Shown: positions 17,431-26,300 of the stretch, piece after piece | Numbering within the stretch: the stretch's first letter is position 1 | Layout: each line of letters begins with the position of its first letter | Origin: Actinomyces sp. ph3 | GTDB taxonomy: Bacteria > Actinomycetota > Actinomycetes > Actinomycetales > Actinomycetaceae | Length of the DNA stretch: 64,000 nt | NCBI RefSeq assembly: GCF_000308055.1 | Contig: NZ_CAGY01000001.1 | Location: 682,001 to 746,000, forward strand | Direction of reading: 5' to 3' | Program-made: the position numbers and the translations under genes | Notes under the pieces: generated by a model | The model's input: only the letters and a program-made list of their open reading frames with translations | Databases searched by the model: none | What the model was told of the DNA's origin: nothing

Positions 17431-18122
17431 ATGCGCTCCGGCGCTTGTCCATGAATATCGGGGCGACGCAGGTACAGAGGTTCAGTACCCAAACGATCCT
17501 CTCCTCCGCGGGCCAAACGCGCACGGACAATGCGAACCATGACTGAAGGATCTAGGGGAAGAACCGGCCCCATTTCTGCGCCGGCAAGTTCATCGACACT
17601 GTGCGCCGGGATCGGCGCATCAGAAACCAGCAGTCCTTCTTGTTCACGCAAGGCACTGCTCAGGGTGCGCGCGTAGCCAACCTCAAGACGTCCGACCAAA
17701 CGAACATCATCGGGGCCTTCTGCAAGGTAATGTCCCCAATACAGTTCCTTACGGCGAGCATCGGTCAATGCATACACATGAGTGTCCGGAGACAAGTGAT
17801 CCAAAGCAGCGCGGGCGATCACATCCAAAGAGCAAACGCCGTAGACCGGGATCCCCGCCGCTTTCGCGAAGACACGTGCTGAAACAAGTCCGGCACGTAG
17901 ACCGGTGAAGGGAGCAGGACCAGTGCCTACGCACACGGCGTCAAGACCGGCCTTTGCGACGTCGGTCGGCAAACCGGCCTCTTCAAGGGCCTCGAGGACG
18001 CAGGGGGTAATTGATTCCGCGTGATGACGACCCGACTCATTCCTCGAGCTCCCCAGTATCTTTCCGTCATCAACGACGGTTACTGCAGTTGCTCCGGAGG
18101 TATCAATGCACAATTCGGTCAT
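17427..18122 (-). CDS. tsaB: tRNA threonylcarbamoyladenosine biosynthesis protein TsaB
   Basis: 231 residues, an ASKHA-fold scaffold that pairs with TsaD. The N-terminus LCIDTSGATAVTVVDDG and the GTGPAPFTGLRAGLVSARVFA segment match the family, and the metal-binding histidines of TsaD are absent, as expected. With TsaE and TsaD it makes t6A37 in tRNA. It lies nine bases after tsaE and overlaps rimI by four. Confidence 0.93.
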   Translation of the reverse strand: MTELCIDTSGATAVTVVDDGKILGSSRNESGRHHAESITPCVLEALEEAGLPTDVAKAGLDAVCVGTGPAPFTGLRAGLVSARVFAKAAGIPVYGVCSLDVIARAALDHLSPDTHVYALTDARRKELYWGHYLAEGPDDVRLVGRLEVGYARTLSSALREQEGLLVSDAPIPAHSVDELAGAEMGPVLPLDPSVMVRIVRARLARGGEDRLGTEPLYLRRPDIHGQAPERM

Positions 18123-18131
18123 AAGTCGATC

Positions 18132-18680
18132 CTATTCCACGCTCGCACGTAACTGTGGTGCGAGGTCATCAAAGACACCGTACCAGCGGTGCGAGTAGGG
18201 CGTAAATGTGATGATACGTTGACCGTCATCCATGCTCTCGAGGTCTACAACATCACCGTCACGTGCGGCCTCTCCCCCGCTCGCGCGCCGCACCTCGATT
18301 TCAAGGCGCGCATCACTCATGGCTTCGGTCTTGCCTTCGCCCCACTCAACAACCGTCACAGCCTGATCGATAGTTGAATCCAGATCAAGCGTCTCAAGAT
18401 CATCGAGGTCGCGAATTCGATAGGCATCAGCGTGGATGAGGTCGGGTCCTCCGACCAGCGAGGGGTGAACGCGCGCGACAATGAAGGTCGGTGAGGCAAC
18501 GGTCCCTCGAACCTGAAGTCCACGTCCAATCCCCTGAGTGAAGGTGGTCTTACCGGCACCCAATCCGCCTCGGAGCATGATGAGGTCGCCCGCGCGCAAG
18601 TGATGCGCAAGCTGCTCACCCAACTCGCGAGTCTGCTCCGCATCGCTCACACGATAGCTGTACTGCTGTATTTGCGTCAT
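18132..18680 (-). CDS. tsaE: tRNA threonylcarbamoyladenosine biosynthesis ATPase TsaE
   Basis: 182 residues. Walker A is GGLGAGKTTFTQG at about residues 38-50, followed by the family signature VASPTFIVARVH and the DAYRI and VVEWGEG motifs. The ATPase resets the TsaBD complex during t6A synthesis. The start overlaps the alr stop by one base (TAATG), showing coupling. The C-terminal ~40 residues, ending YSHRWYGVFDDLAPQL, are longer than in minimal TsaE proteins. Confidence 0.93.
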   Translation of the reverse strand: MTQIQQYSYRVSDAEQTRELGEQLAHHLRAGDLIMLRGGLGAGKTTFTQGIGRGLQVRGTVASPTFIVARVHPSLVGGPDLIHADAYRIRDLDDLETLDLDSTIDQAVTVVEWGEGKTEAMSDARLEIEVRRASGGEAARDGDVVDLESMDDGQRIITFTPYSHRWYGVFDDLAPQLRASVE

Positions 18681-19918
18681 TATTCCTCTTCGTTCACGTA
18701 CTGCCTGGGGATGCGTTCTCCCAAACGAGTAATGACCTCATAGTTGATTGTGCCCGCATGCGCGGCCCACTCATCTGCGATCGGGTATCCCTTGGCCGGA
18801 TCACCGAAAAGAATTGCTCGATCTCCAACCTGGGCGGGCGCATTGCCACTGTTTTGCGTAGCTGTGCCTTCCCGCCCCTCAGCGGGCCCCAGGTCGATGA
18901 TGAATTGGTCCATGCAGATTCGGCCAACGATCTGTGCCTTCACCAGACCTGAATCAGTTTCAACAGCAACCGGCGCACCATTGGAGGCCGCTCGTAGGAT
19001 CCCGTCTCCGTATCCCAGCGGAACCAAACCCACCCAACGACGGCTTGGGGCCTGCCAGGTTCCCCCGTACGAGGCCGGGGTCCCTTCTTCGATGACCTTC
19101 ACTGACGTTAGTGGAGCGCTCAGCGTCATCACCGGTGTCAGTCCCAATTCCTGAGCACTGGCGACTGAAGGATCAGGGGAAAGTCCATACATCCCGATCC
19201 CCGCGCGAACCATGTCGTAGTGAGTTTCCGGGTGCCACAAAATTCCCGAGGTTGCAGCAAGGTGGCGAATCTGCGGATGCACTCCTGCTTCGGCGAGAAT
19301 GCGCAGACCCTCTTCAAAAATCTGACGGTGCCGGCGTGTAGATTCTTCGCCGGCCACGCTGGGATCATCTGCTCGCGAAAGGTGACTCCAAGCACCAATA
19401 ACCTGGACAAGTCCGGCATCTTCTGCGGTTCGTACAGCCTGGGCAAGCTCCGGAAGATCGGCCAAGGTCGAACCCGCACGTGACATCCCTGTGTCGACCT
19501 TGACGTGAATTCTTGCGGGGCGCCCGCAGCGACGTGCCGCTGCGCAGACCTCGTCAAGAACCCATGTCCAGGACACAGACAGGTCAATATCTGCGCAGAT
19601 CGCGGATTCGAAATCACTTCCACTGGTGGAAATCCATGCCAGGATCGGCGCACTGTCACGCGCGATTCCCGCCCTATCGAGTCCTTCACGTAGTTCGAAG
19701 GCCTCGGCTAATTGAGCGACGCCCAGCCAATCGGCTCCAGCACCCAAGGCGGCGTGAGCAAGGGGAAGCAAACCATGTCCATAGGCATCTGCCTTGATGA
19801 TCGCCATCTGCAGAGAAGACGGGGCGCAGCTTCGCAAATGGGCAAGATTATGCGCGAATGCTGCAAGATCAACGGATGCTACCGAGGGGTATCCGCATCC
19901 ACGTTTGGAAGTTTCCAC
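18680..19918 (-). CDS. alr: Alanine racemase
   Basis: 412 residues. The PLP lysine is Lys42 in AIIKADAYGHG, and the catalytic tyrosine is in GMYGLSP or the C-terminal-domain GYGDGILRAASNG/GRICMDQF region typical of the family; the C-terminal beta domain starts near residue 270. The enzyme supplies D-alanine for peptidoglycan. It is placed between nnrD and tsaE, 25 bases after nnrD, so cell-wall, metabolite-repair and tRNA-modification genes share one transcript. ATG 19918 gives a usual N-terminus. Confidence 0.95.
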   Translation of the reverse strand: METSKRGCGYPSVASVDLAAFAHNLAHLRSCAPSSLQMAIIKADAYGHGLLPLAHAALGAGADWLGVAQLAEAFELREGLDRAGIARDSAPILAWISTSGSDFESAICADIDLSVSWTWVLDEVCAAARRCGRPARIHVKVDTGMSRAGSTLADLPELAQAVRTAEDAGLVQVIGAWSHLSRADDPSVAGEESTRRHRQIFEEGLRILAEAGVHPQIRHLAATSGILWHPETHYDMVRAGIGMYGLSPDPSVASAQELGLTPVMTLSAPLTSVKVIEEGTPASYGGTWQAPSRRWVGLVPLGYGDGILRAASNGAPVAVETDSGLVKAQIVGRICMDQFIIDLGPAEGREGTATQNSGNAPAQVGDRAILFGDPAKGYPIADEWAAHAGTINYEVITRLGERIPRQYVNEEE

Positions 19919-19943
19919 TCCCCAAGTATCGCACTCTCAGGGA

Positions 19944-20864
19944 CTAGGAACACAGTCCGCCGATGATTTCCGGAAGAGCGCGAGCAATGTCAATAGCTTG
20001 AATGGGATGTGCATGCCCTTCCGAACTCACGCTTGCGCGGAAGGCCGCTTGGGCATGCACCCACGCGCCAAGGCTCGCAAGGCTTGCGCATTCGGCCTCG
20101 GAAATCGACGGGTTCCCCTGACGGCGCTCAGCTCGTGCCTGGAACCCCGCAGTGATCCCCGCGACCGTCCCGGCAAGCACATCACCACTGCCTGCGACCC
20201 CAGCCCAGGGGGTTTCTTGAGGAATCGAGAAGATTTCTTGCGTTCGATTCCCCTGGTCGTGATGGAGATACGAGCACAAAGTAGTCGAGCTTTTCAAAAG
20301 GATAATGGCACCCGTGAGCGAGGCAAGTTCCTTGGCAGACGCGGCAGGATTAGCATCAATATCCGCGCGAGAACGCGGGCTACCCAACTGCGTGAGAAGA
20401 CGCGCGGCCTCGCCGTGATGAGGGGTGAGGATTGTGCGCGAAAGGGAACGTGAATGCGCATCCGCGTAGTCACGAAGTCCTTTAACTAAGTCAAGCGCAC
20501 CCGCATCGATCACCAGAGGAAGCTTGGAGTCGATACAAAATTGCGCGAGCTCACGACAATCCTCGTAGCGCTCATTCGTACACCCCGGACCGATTACTCC
20601 ACTTTGGATTCGACCGCCCACGGTCACAACACCGGGAGCGTAGTGAAGAACAAGATCTTCTACGCGGCGGGTCGAATTCAGGCGAACCATGCCCACTCCG
20701 GTATTCGAGGCGGCTAAGGTTGCCAGCAACCCCGCACCCGGGTAGGTATCAGATCCCGCGACAACTCCGACAACGCCTCGGCGATACTTATCCTCGTCAG
20801 AGGAAGGCGCAAAAAGGAACTCGCGCGCGCTTTGGGGATCGAAGAGAGGGATCTGCTCAGCCAT
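19944..20864 (-). CDS. nnrD: ADP/ATP-dependent NAD(P)H-hydrate dehydratase
   Basis: 306 residues corresponding to the C-terminal dehydratase domain of the fused Nnr protein, without the epimerase domain. Seen are the ribokinase-like elements GVVGVVAGSDTYPGAGLLATLAA near residue 31, TILTPHHGEAARLL near 145 and the signature GVAGSGDVLAGTVAGITAG near 226. It repairs hydrated NADH/NADPH. The separate epimerase (NnrE) is not in this window. Start ATG 20864; upstream is a co-oriented sugar transporter gene. Confidence 0.9.
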   Translation of the reverse strand: MAEQIPLFDPQSAREFLFAPSSDEDKYRRGVVGVVAGSDTYPGAGLLATLAASNTGVGMVRLNSTRRVEDLVLHYAPGVVTVGGRIQSGVIGPGCTNERYEDCRELAQFCIDSKLPLVIDAGALDLVKGLRDYADAHSRSLSRTILTPHHGEAARLLTQLGSPRSRADIDANPAASAKELASLTGAIILLKSSTTLCSYLHHDQGNRTQEIFSIPQETPWAGVAGSGDVLAGTVAGITAGFQARAERRQGNPSISEAECASLASLGAWVHAQAAFRASVSSEGHAHPIQAIDIARALPEIIGGLCS

Positions 20865-20913
20865 ATGCCCATTGTTTCACGTGTTCAACGGGAACATCCG
20901 ACACGAGCGAGGT

Positions 20914-21807
20914 CTAGCTGAATGAGCGAGCAACACCCACCATGATGACCCCGATGACCATGACAACGACTCCGATGATCGTCCAGCGCATTTCTCGGGA
21001 AGTTCGCGTCTCGTGAAGGATCAAGATCCCGCCAAAGGTCTGGATGATAACGCCCATCTGCGACAGGGGGAACGCAACTGCGACGCCCATGCGCGACGAG
21101 GAAATCTGAGTGAGCAGAATTGCCGCACCCCACATGAGTCCAGGAAGGATCTGGCGGACGGTGAGCCAGCTCCAGCGGCGGTCTTCCTTACCAAGCTGAG
21201 GCGAAAGCGCGGGGATCGTTGCGATGAGACCGACAAGGAAGTAACCAACCGATTGAGGAAGGATCACGGAGCGTCCGTCCAAGCCGAAGCCTTGAACAAT
21301 CAGGAGGTAGGCGACAAGGCAGGCGGTTGAGATAACGAGAAGTATTGTTCCGCGCTTCCAGTCAACGTTTTCGGCGGCTGCCTCCTGAGTTTTTTCAGTC
21401 TTGGAGATGAAGACGACGCCCAGGGTGAGAAGCGCGATAGAGCTCAGTGCAAAGACAAGCGCAAGGCCATGGTTCATCTCACCGAAGAGAATGATCCCAC
21501 CCAGGCACATGAAGATAATCTGGCCTGCAGTCGTCAGCGGCATGGTGCGTGAGACACCGAGGACCTTCAGACAAAGAATTTGGAGATACTGCCCGAATCC
21601 TAGGATCAAGCCTGAGAGGAAGGAAATGAGCAGTGTCTTGGTTGTCCAATGAACATCGATGAAGGGGGTTGCCAGAGCTGAGAAGAGGAAAGCACCTCCC
21701 AAAGTTCCCAGGGTCTTTTGTCGATCATCGCCGCCTTGAGCGACAAGGACGATGGACATAAAGCCAAGGAAAAGAGCCGGAAGTAGCGCGATGAAGTAGT
21801 CGATCAT
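20914..21807 (-). CDS. GRP-family sugar uptake protein (GlcU/RbsU-like)
   Basis: 297 residues with ten hydrophobic helices in two five-helix halves, as in the glucose/ribose porter branch of the drug/metabolite transporter superfamily. Typical segments are FGQYLQILCLKVLGVSRTMPLTTAGQ and SSSRMGVAVAFPLSQMGVIIQTFGGILILHE. Such proteins import a free sugar with proton coupling; the substrate cannot be told from sequence. Start chosen at ATG 21807 (AAGG 5 bases upstream); the longer start at 21819 has no ribosome site. A tandem repeat AAAC(A/G)GTTG lies in its upstream region. Confidence 0.8.
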   Translation of the reverse strand: MIDYFIALLPALFLGFMSIVLVAQGGDDRQKTLGTLGGAFLFSALATPFIDVHWTTKTLLISFLSGLILGFGQYLQILCLKVLGVSRTMPLTTAGQIIFMCLGGIILFGEMNHGLALVFALSSIALLTLGVVFISKTEKTQEAAAENVDWKRGTILLVISTACLVAYLLIVQGFGLDGRSVILPQSVGYFLVGLIATIPALSPQLGKEDRRWSWLTVRQILPGLMWGAAILLTQISSSRMGVAVAFPLSQMGVIIQTFGGILILHETRTSREMRWTIIGVVVMVIGVIMVGVARSFS

Positions 21808-21842
21808 GACACCTTCCATTTTTCGTTTACGTCAATACAGAC

Positions 21843-21862
21843 AACCGTTTAGGCAACTGTTT
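21843..21862. repeat. Direct repeat in the transporter/coaA divergent region
   Basis: AACCGTTT at 21843-21850 and AACTGTTT at 21855-21862, a 12-base period, about 40 bases upstream of the sugar transporter start. Possibly an operator. Confidence 0.3.
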
Positions 21863-21991
21863 CAGGCTAGTAGATGATTGAGATTGCACAAGATGTAAGT
21901 TGCCGTCTTCACCTGCGCAATAGGTAACACTTTTACAGAATCAGGATCATTAATTGGCTTAAGCTCCCACGGGCTTGCCACAATATTGACT

Positions 21992-22942
21992 GTGAGCGAC
22001 AGCACCACTTCCGAAGATTCTCCCTTCGACTTCTATTCGCGTGCCCAGTGGGACAAACTGGCAGACCGCACTCCCCTTCCGCTGACGCATACTGATTTGG
22101 CACGCCTAGCAACCCTTGGCGATCCCATCGATATTGCCGAGGTCGACGCGATCTACCGCCCTTTGACTGCGCTTCTCCAGCTCTACGTTGAGGGACATCG
22201 ACGCATCGAGCAGGAACGTTCACGTTTCCTCATGCGCCCGTGCCGCACTCATGTACCTTTCATCATCGGTATCGGTGGTTCAGTTGCAGTGGGCAAGTCA
22301 ACTGTTTCACGCCTTCTTCGTTTCTTGCTCTCACGCTGGGAGAAAACCCCACGAGTTGACCTGATCACCACGGACGGTTTCCTTTTCCCCAACGCAGTAC
22401 TCCGCTCCAAAGGCTTGCTCGGGAGAAAAGGTTTCCCCGAGTCCTACGACCGTCCCGCCCTTATTTCTTTTCTCTCGGCGGTGAAGTCAGGGAAGCGTCA
22501 TGTCCAAGCACCCGTCTATTCGCATGTCGTTTATGACATCGTCGAAGGCGAAAGTGTTGTCGTTGATTGCCCCGACATCCTGATTGTTGAAGGACTCAAT
22601 GTCCTTCAACCTCCCAAGTGGGGTCCCGGAGTCATGCCGGTGGCTGTCTCCGACTTTTTTGATTTCAGCATTTACGTTGATGCTTCACCAGACAACATCG
22701 AGCAGTGGTACGTTGATCGTTTCCTCACGCTGCGTCAGACCGCATTTACTCGTGAAGATTCTTTCTTCCGCACCTACGCTTCGCTGACCGATGCTCAGGC
22801 CGAGGCCACGGCTCGCTCGATTTGGGAAGAAATTAACCTCCCGAACCTTCTGGAGAACATTGCCCCAACCCGCGAGCGCGCAACGATGGTCTTTACAAAG
22901 GGTTCAGATCACCGAGTCGAATCGCTCAGACTCAGAAGGTGA
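21992..22942 (+). CDS. coaA: Pantothenate kinase, type I
   Basis: About 317 residues, full length for type I CoaA, which phosphorylates pantothenate in the first step of coenzyme A synthesis. The P-loop is GIGGSVAVGKST, followed by the LITTDGFLFPNAVLRSKGLLGRKGFPESYD region, and the C-terminal half keeps DFSIYVDAS and WYVDRFLTLRQTAF. The start is uncertain: GTG 21992 is preferred over TTG 21986 two codons earlier; neither has a clear ribosome site. The 3' end overlaps the convergent fucosidase gene by 11 bases. Confidence 0.94.
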   Translation: MSDSTTSEDSPFDFYSRAQWDKLADRTPLPLTHTDLARLATLGDPIDIAEVDAIYRPLTALLQLYVEGHRRIEQERSRFLMRPCRTHVPFIIGIGGSVAVGKSTVSRLLRFLLSRWEKTPRVDLITTDGFLFPNAVLRSKGLLGRKGFPESYDRPALISFLSAVKSGKRHVQAPVYSHVVYDIVEGESVVVDCPDILIVEGLNVLQPPKWGPGVMPVAVSDFFDFSIYVDASPDNIEQWYVDRFLTLRQTAFTREDSFFRTYASLTDAQAEATARSIWEEINLPNLLENIAPTRERATMVFTKGSDHRVESLRLRR

Positions 22943-24365
22943 GTTCGAGTCCGATTGCGTAGTGCAAATCGGTCTGTGGGATCACGAGGCGTGATGAGCC
23001 TTCACGATTCTCAACGATGACGGGTTCGGCGCTCCCAAGGATTCGCGCTTCAAGAACTTTCCCGGGAATCTCAAGCCACGTTGACGCAAGGCCAGCAGGG
23101 GCAAAAGTCGCCTCTTCGACGGAAAGTTCTGTGGCCTCGTCAGCGGGCGCAGCCGGGGGCATCCCAAAGAAGAAGACCCGCTGGTCATCATCCTTGGGCC
23201 GCGTCGCGTACCACGACCATCCTTCTTCTCCCGACACCTGGTCGATATCCGTCCACGGACGAGTTGAGTAGATCCCCTCTCCGTTGACGTCCAAGAACCT
23301 ACCAAGCTCCTCGAGGCCTCGCCCGATCCAACTCGACATGCGCCCTTGGGCATCGGGGCCGATCCCGATCAAGTAGTTGCCGCCTCGAGACACAATCGCC
23401 AAGAGATTGGAGATGATGTGGCGCATGGGCTTGATCGGTTCCTCGGGGCGCATCGAACACCACCCGCGAGTCATGGTGATGCATGATTCCCAGGGATAGA
23501 GTCGGATATCCTCGGGGACTTCCTGCTCGGGAGTTCGATAGTTTTCATTCACCCCGTGAACCTCACGGTCCACGACCAAAATATCGGGTTGGAGCTCGCG
23601 AGCATGCTCGGCTATCTGATCAATATCGATCGGCTCATCGGGTTCGCGGACCCATCCTGCGTCAAGCCACAGCACGTTGACCTTGCCATAGTTGCGCAGC
23701 AGCTCATCGATCTGATTGTGGGTGTAACGAACGAAGGAATCCCACTTTGCGCGGTGCGTCTCAATATCGAAGTTGTGATAGCGGTCAGTGATCGTACGTG
23801 CACGATCCCAATATCCTGGATGGTTCCAATCGGCCTTCGAGAAATAAACACCTGTCTCCATGTTGTATGCACGGAAAGCATCGAACATCTCGCGGACAAT
23901 GTCCCGCCCCAGCCCCGCATCTTCACTGGTTGACTTAAAGTTCGAGAAATCGGTGTCGTACATGGCATAGCCATCATGGTGCTTTGTCGTAAAGACCAGA
24001 TAGCGCATTCCCGCCTTTGCGCAGGCTGATGCCCATTCCTCGGCGTTAAAGTCTTCTCCGGTGAAGCTGCGAGCCTGATCGCAATACCAGGAGTGGTATT
24101 CCTCGTCGCTCCCCGTCCATTCTTCAGGCGGATCTGTGAAGCCACCCAAACGCTGGCGGTGCAGTGACCACGAACCATCCTGTCCAATGTGAGAGAAGAT
24201 TCCCCAGTGGATGATGACACCGACCTTATGGTCCCTCCACTTTTCTAGGGCGGCGAGGGTACGCGGGTCTGAGGGCCAAATATATCCGGGATCTGGATAT
24301 TGACGCAGAGCACCTGCGGCCTCTAGCGCGTCGGGGGCAAAATCTTCACTCAGTTCGTCACTCAT
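22932..24365 (-). CDS. GH29 alpha-L-fucosidase, cytoplasmic
   Basis: 477 residues. GH29 landmarks are IIHWGIFS (51-58), FTTKHHDGYAMYDTDFSNF (125-143), and VLWLDAGW with the likely nucleophile Asp235; a C-terminal beta domain follows residue 380. There is no signal peptide, so it should act on imported substrate, releasing L-fucose from fucosylated oligosaccharides. It follows two ABC permease genes by 18 bases and is the last gene of the sugar-import operon. The acid/base residue cannot be assigned by eye. Confidence 0.9.
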   Translation of the reverse strand: MSDELSEDFAPDALEAAGALRQYPDPGYIWPSDPRTLAALEKWRDHKVGVIIHWGIFSHIGQDGSWSLHRQRLGGFTDPPEEWTGSDEEYHSWYCDQARSFTGEDFNAEEWASACAKAGMRYLVFTTKHHDGYAMYDTDFSNFKSTSEDAGLGRDIVREMFDAFRAYNMETGVYFSKADWNHPGYWDRARTITDRYHNFDIETHRAKWDSFVRYTHNQIDELLRNYGKVNVLWLDAGWVREPDEPIDIDQIAEHARELQPDILVVDREVHGVNENYRTPEQEVPEDIRLYPWESCITMTRGWCSMRPEEPIKPMRHIISNLLAIVSRGGNYLIGIGPDAQGRMSSWIGRGLEELGRFLDVNGEGIYSTRPWTDIDQVSGEEGWSWYATRPKDDDQRVFFFGMPPAAPADEATELSVEEATFAPAGLASTWLEIPGKVLEARILGSAEPVIVENREGSSRLVIPQTDLHYAIGLELTF

Positions 24366-24383
24366 GAGTTATGCCTTAAAGGT

Positions 24384-25316
24384 CTAGAACTTCAAACCGC
24401 CGTCTTCAATCCCGCGGAAGAAGTATTTCTGCGAGAAAGCAAAGACTAGGACAACCGGAACCAATGCCACAACAGCACCAGCCAACACCAACTGGTACGT
24501 CGTTCCCTGAGCGGAATTTTGAATTGCCGTCAGTTCCAGCATCAAGGTGTGCTTATCGTTGTCAACAAGCATGAGCAACGGGAAAAGGAAGTCGGACCAA
24601 GCACCGATGAAGGATGTCAGGCCAACAACCGTGAGAGTTCCGCGTACCTGAGGGAGGAAAATCCTCCAGAAACGCGACCATTCACCCGCCCCATCAATCA
24701 GTGCTGCGTCTTCAATTTCTTCGGGGATTCCAAGGAAAGCCGCGCGCATCATGAGGATCTGGAAGGGGCCGATCATGGCGACCATCCACACACTGGTAAG
24801 CGTCTTGTACGTGCCGATTGAGACCATCATCGAGTACAGGGACAGCATGATCGATTCGAAGGGGAAGATCATCGCCGAGAGGACAACGAAGTACATGATG
24901 TTGCGGCCAGTCCACCCACGCCGCGAAAGCATGTATCCGCCCAAGCAGGACAAGATGATGTTTGAAACGACTGTCAGTGTGGCAACGATGACCGAGTTGC
25001 CGATTGCTCGCAGGATTCCAGTTTGTTTGAACAGCGTCGCAAAAGCTGCCAATGACCAATGTTGCGGGAAGATCGTTGCGCCCTGGCCGAAGACGGACTC
25101 TCCAGGTGCCTTGAATGCTGCAAGGAGAGGAAGCAGAAGCGGGCCGACCATGAGGATTGCAACGACGACCAGCGTGATGTAGCGCAGCACAAGGCGAGAA
25201 CCCTTGATCTGGCGCGATGCCACATTTCGTGACTGATTTTCAAGTTTGCGAGCCTTGCGCCATTGTGCAAACTTCGACGAGGACGTGGCTGCACTAGTTG
25301 CAGATGCGGTACTCAT
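24384..25316 (-). CDS. ABC sugar transporter permease (MalG-like)
   Basis: 310 residues with six membrane segments after a basic ~50-residue N-terminal tail (SSKFAQWRKARKLENQSRN). The EAA loop that docks the ATPase reads EEIEDAALIDGAGEWSRFWRIFLPQ (about residues 203-227), standard for CUT1 permeases. It forms the channel with the neighbouring MalF-like protein, whose stop it overlaps by four bases (ATGA). Substrate inferred from context to be a fucosylated or galactose-containing oligosaccharide. Confidence 0.93.
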   Translation of the reverse strand: MSTASATSAATSSSKFAQWRKARKLENQSRNVASRQIKGSRLVLRYITLVVVAILMVGPLLLPLLAAFKAPGESVFGQGATIFPQHWSLAAFATLFKQTGILRAIGNSVIVATLTVVSNIILSCLGGYMLSRRGWTGRNIMYFVVLSAMIFPFESIMLSLYSMMVSIGTYKTLTSVWMVAMIGPFQILMMRAAFLGIPEEIEDAALIDGAGEWSRFWRIFLPQVRGTLTVVGLTSFIGAWSDFLFPLLMLVDNDKHTLMLELTAIQNSAQGTTYQLVLAGAVVALVPVVLVFAFSQKYFFRGIEDGGLKF

Positions 25317-26224
25317 TGATCTTCAGCCTTCCTCTGGAGCTTCTGGGAGGCAATAATGAATCCGAAGGTGATCAGGAAGAGACACACTGAAGCGGCATCA
25401 CCCTTGCCTAGAGAGCCATACGTCGGATCGGTCCAGTCTCGGATGTACATGGTCAAAGTCTTCGTTGGTGAAGCGGTTCCGCCAAGCAGATAGACCTCGG
25501 TGAAGATTTTGAGACAGCCAATCGTTGTCAGTGTCGCAACCAAGAACATCATGACCTTGACACCGGGAACAGTGACGGTGAAGAAACGACGGACGCTTCC
25601 TGCCCCATCAAGCTCGGCGGCCTCGTACAGAGACTTATCAACGTTCGCCAAGGCGGACAAGTACAGAATCATGTAGTAGGGCAAGCCCTGCCACAGGGTA
25701 ATGAGCATGGCGCAGAACAGGATCAGCCACTGATTCGAGAGGAAGGGAACCGTATCCATCCCCCACGAGGTCAGGAGGTTATTGACGGGACCTCTTTCAT
25801 TGAGCAAGTAGCGCCACGCCAATGAGATGACGACCAGCGAGGAAACCGCCGGCAGATAGTAGAGCGCGCGGAAAAATCCGATTCCTGGAACATAGGACTT
25901 GACCAGGAGCGCAAGAAGAAGAGGGAGAAGCACCATCAAAGGAACAACGCAGACCGCGTAGATGAGTGAGTTGCGCAGAGATCCCCAGAATTCCGGGTCG
26001 TTCAGAACGTAGGTGTAGTTTTCGATCCCGATGAAGGGACCAATTTTCCTCAGCGGTTTGGTCTTCGTGAAAGACACGAAAACCGTTGTGATGAAGGGAT
26101 AAATGTAGAAAGTAATAATTGCCAAGACCGGGAGTGTAATCCAGATCCACGGCATCCATCCCGGGCGGAAACGCGCTGCCCCATTAAGAGATCGGCTTGG
26201 GGCACGTCCTGTACGCGACGACAT
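25313..26224 (-). CDS. ABC sugar transporter permease (MalF-like)
   Basis: 303 residues, six membrane segments, with the EAA loop VDKSLYEAAELDGAGSVRRFFTVTVPGV (about residues 194-221). It is the second CUT1 permease, cotranslated with the MalG-like partner. The N-terminus is basic (SSRTGRAPSRSLNGAARFRPG), typical of actinobacterial versions. It is separated from the binding-protein gene by a strong intercistronic hairpin. No ATPase gene is present in the locus, so a shared MsiK-type ATPase elsewhere is the likely energy source. Confidence 0.93.
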   Translation of the reverse strand: MSSRTGRAPSRSLNGAARFRPGWMPWIWITLPVLAIITFYIYPFITTVFVSFTKTKPLRKIGPFIGIENYTYVLNDPEFWGSLRNSLIYAVCVVPLMVLLPLLLALLVKSYVPGIGFFRALYYLPAVSSLVVISLAWRYLLNERGPVNNLLTSWGMDTVPFLSNQWLILFCAMLITLWQGLPYYMILYLSALANVDKSLYEAAELDGAGSVRRFFTVTVPGVKVMMFLVATLTTIGCLKIFTEVYLLGGTASPTKTLTMYIRDWTDPTYGSLGKGDAASVCLFLITFGFIIASQKLQRKAEDQ

Positions 26225-26254
26225 TGTCAGGTCCTTCGGTGCTGTTTAGAGGTT

Positions 26255-26292
26255 TTGCCGGGGCGAAACACGCTGTGGTTTCGCCCCGGCAA
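26255..26292 (-). promoter_or_regulatory. Intercistronic hairpin between binding-protein and permease genes
   Basis: 15-bp perfect stem (26255-26269 and 26278-26292), 8-nt loop. On the minus strand it is followed by AAAACC rather than T residues, so it more likely stabilises the upstream mRNA and lowers permease expression than fully terminates. Confidence 0.6.
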
Positions 26293-26300
26293 GGGTTAGA

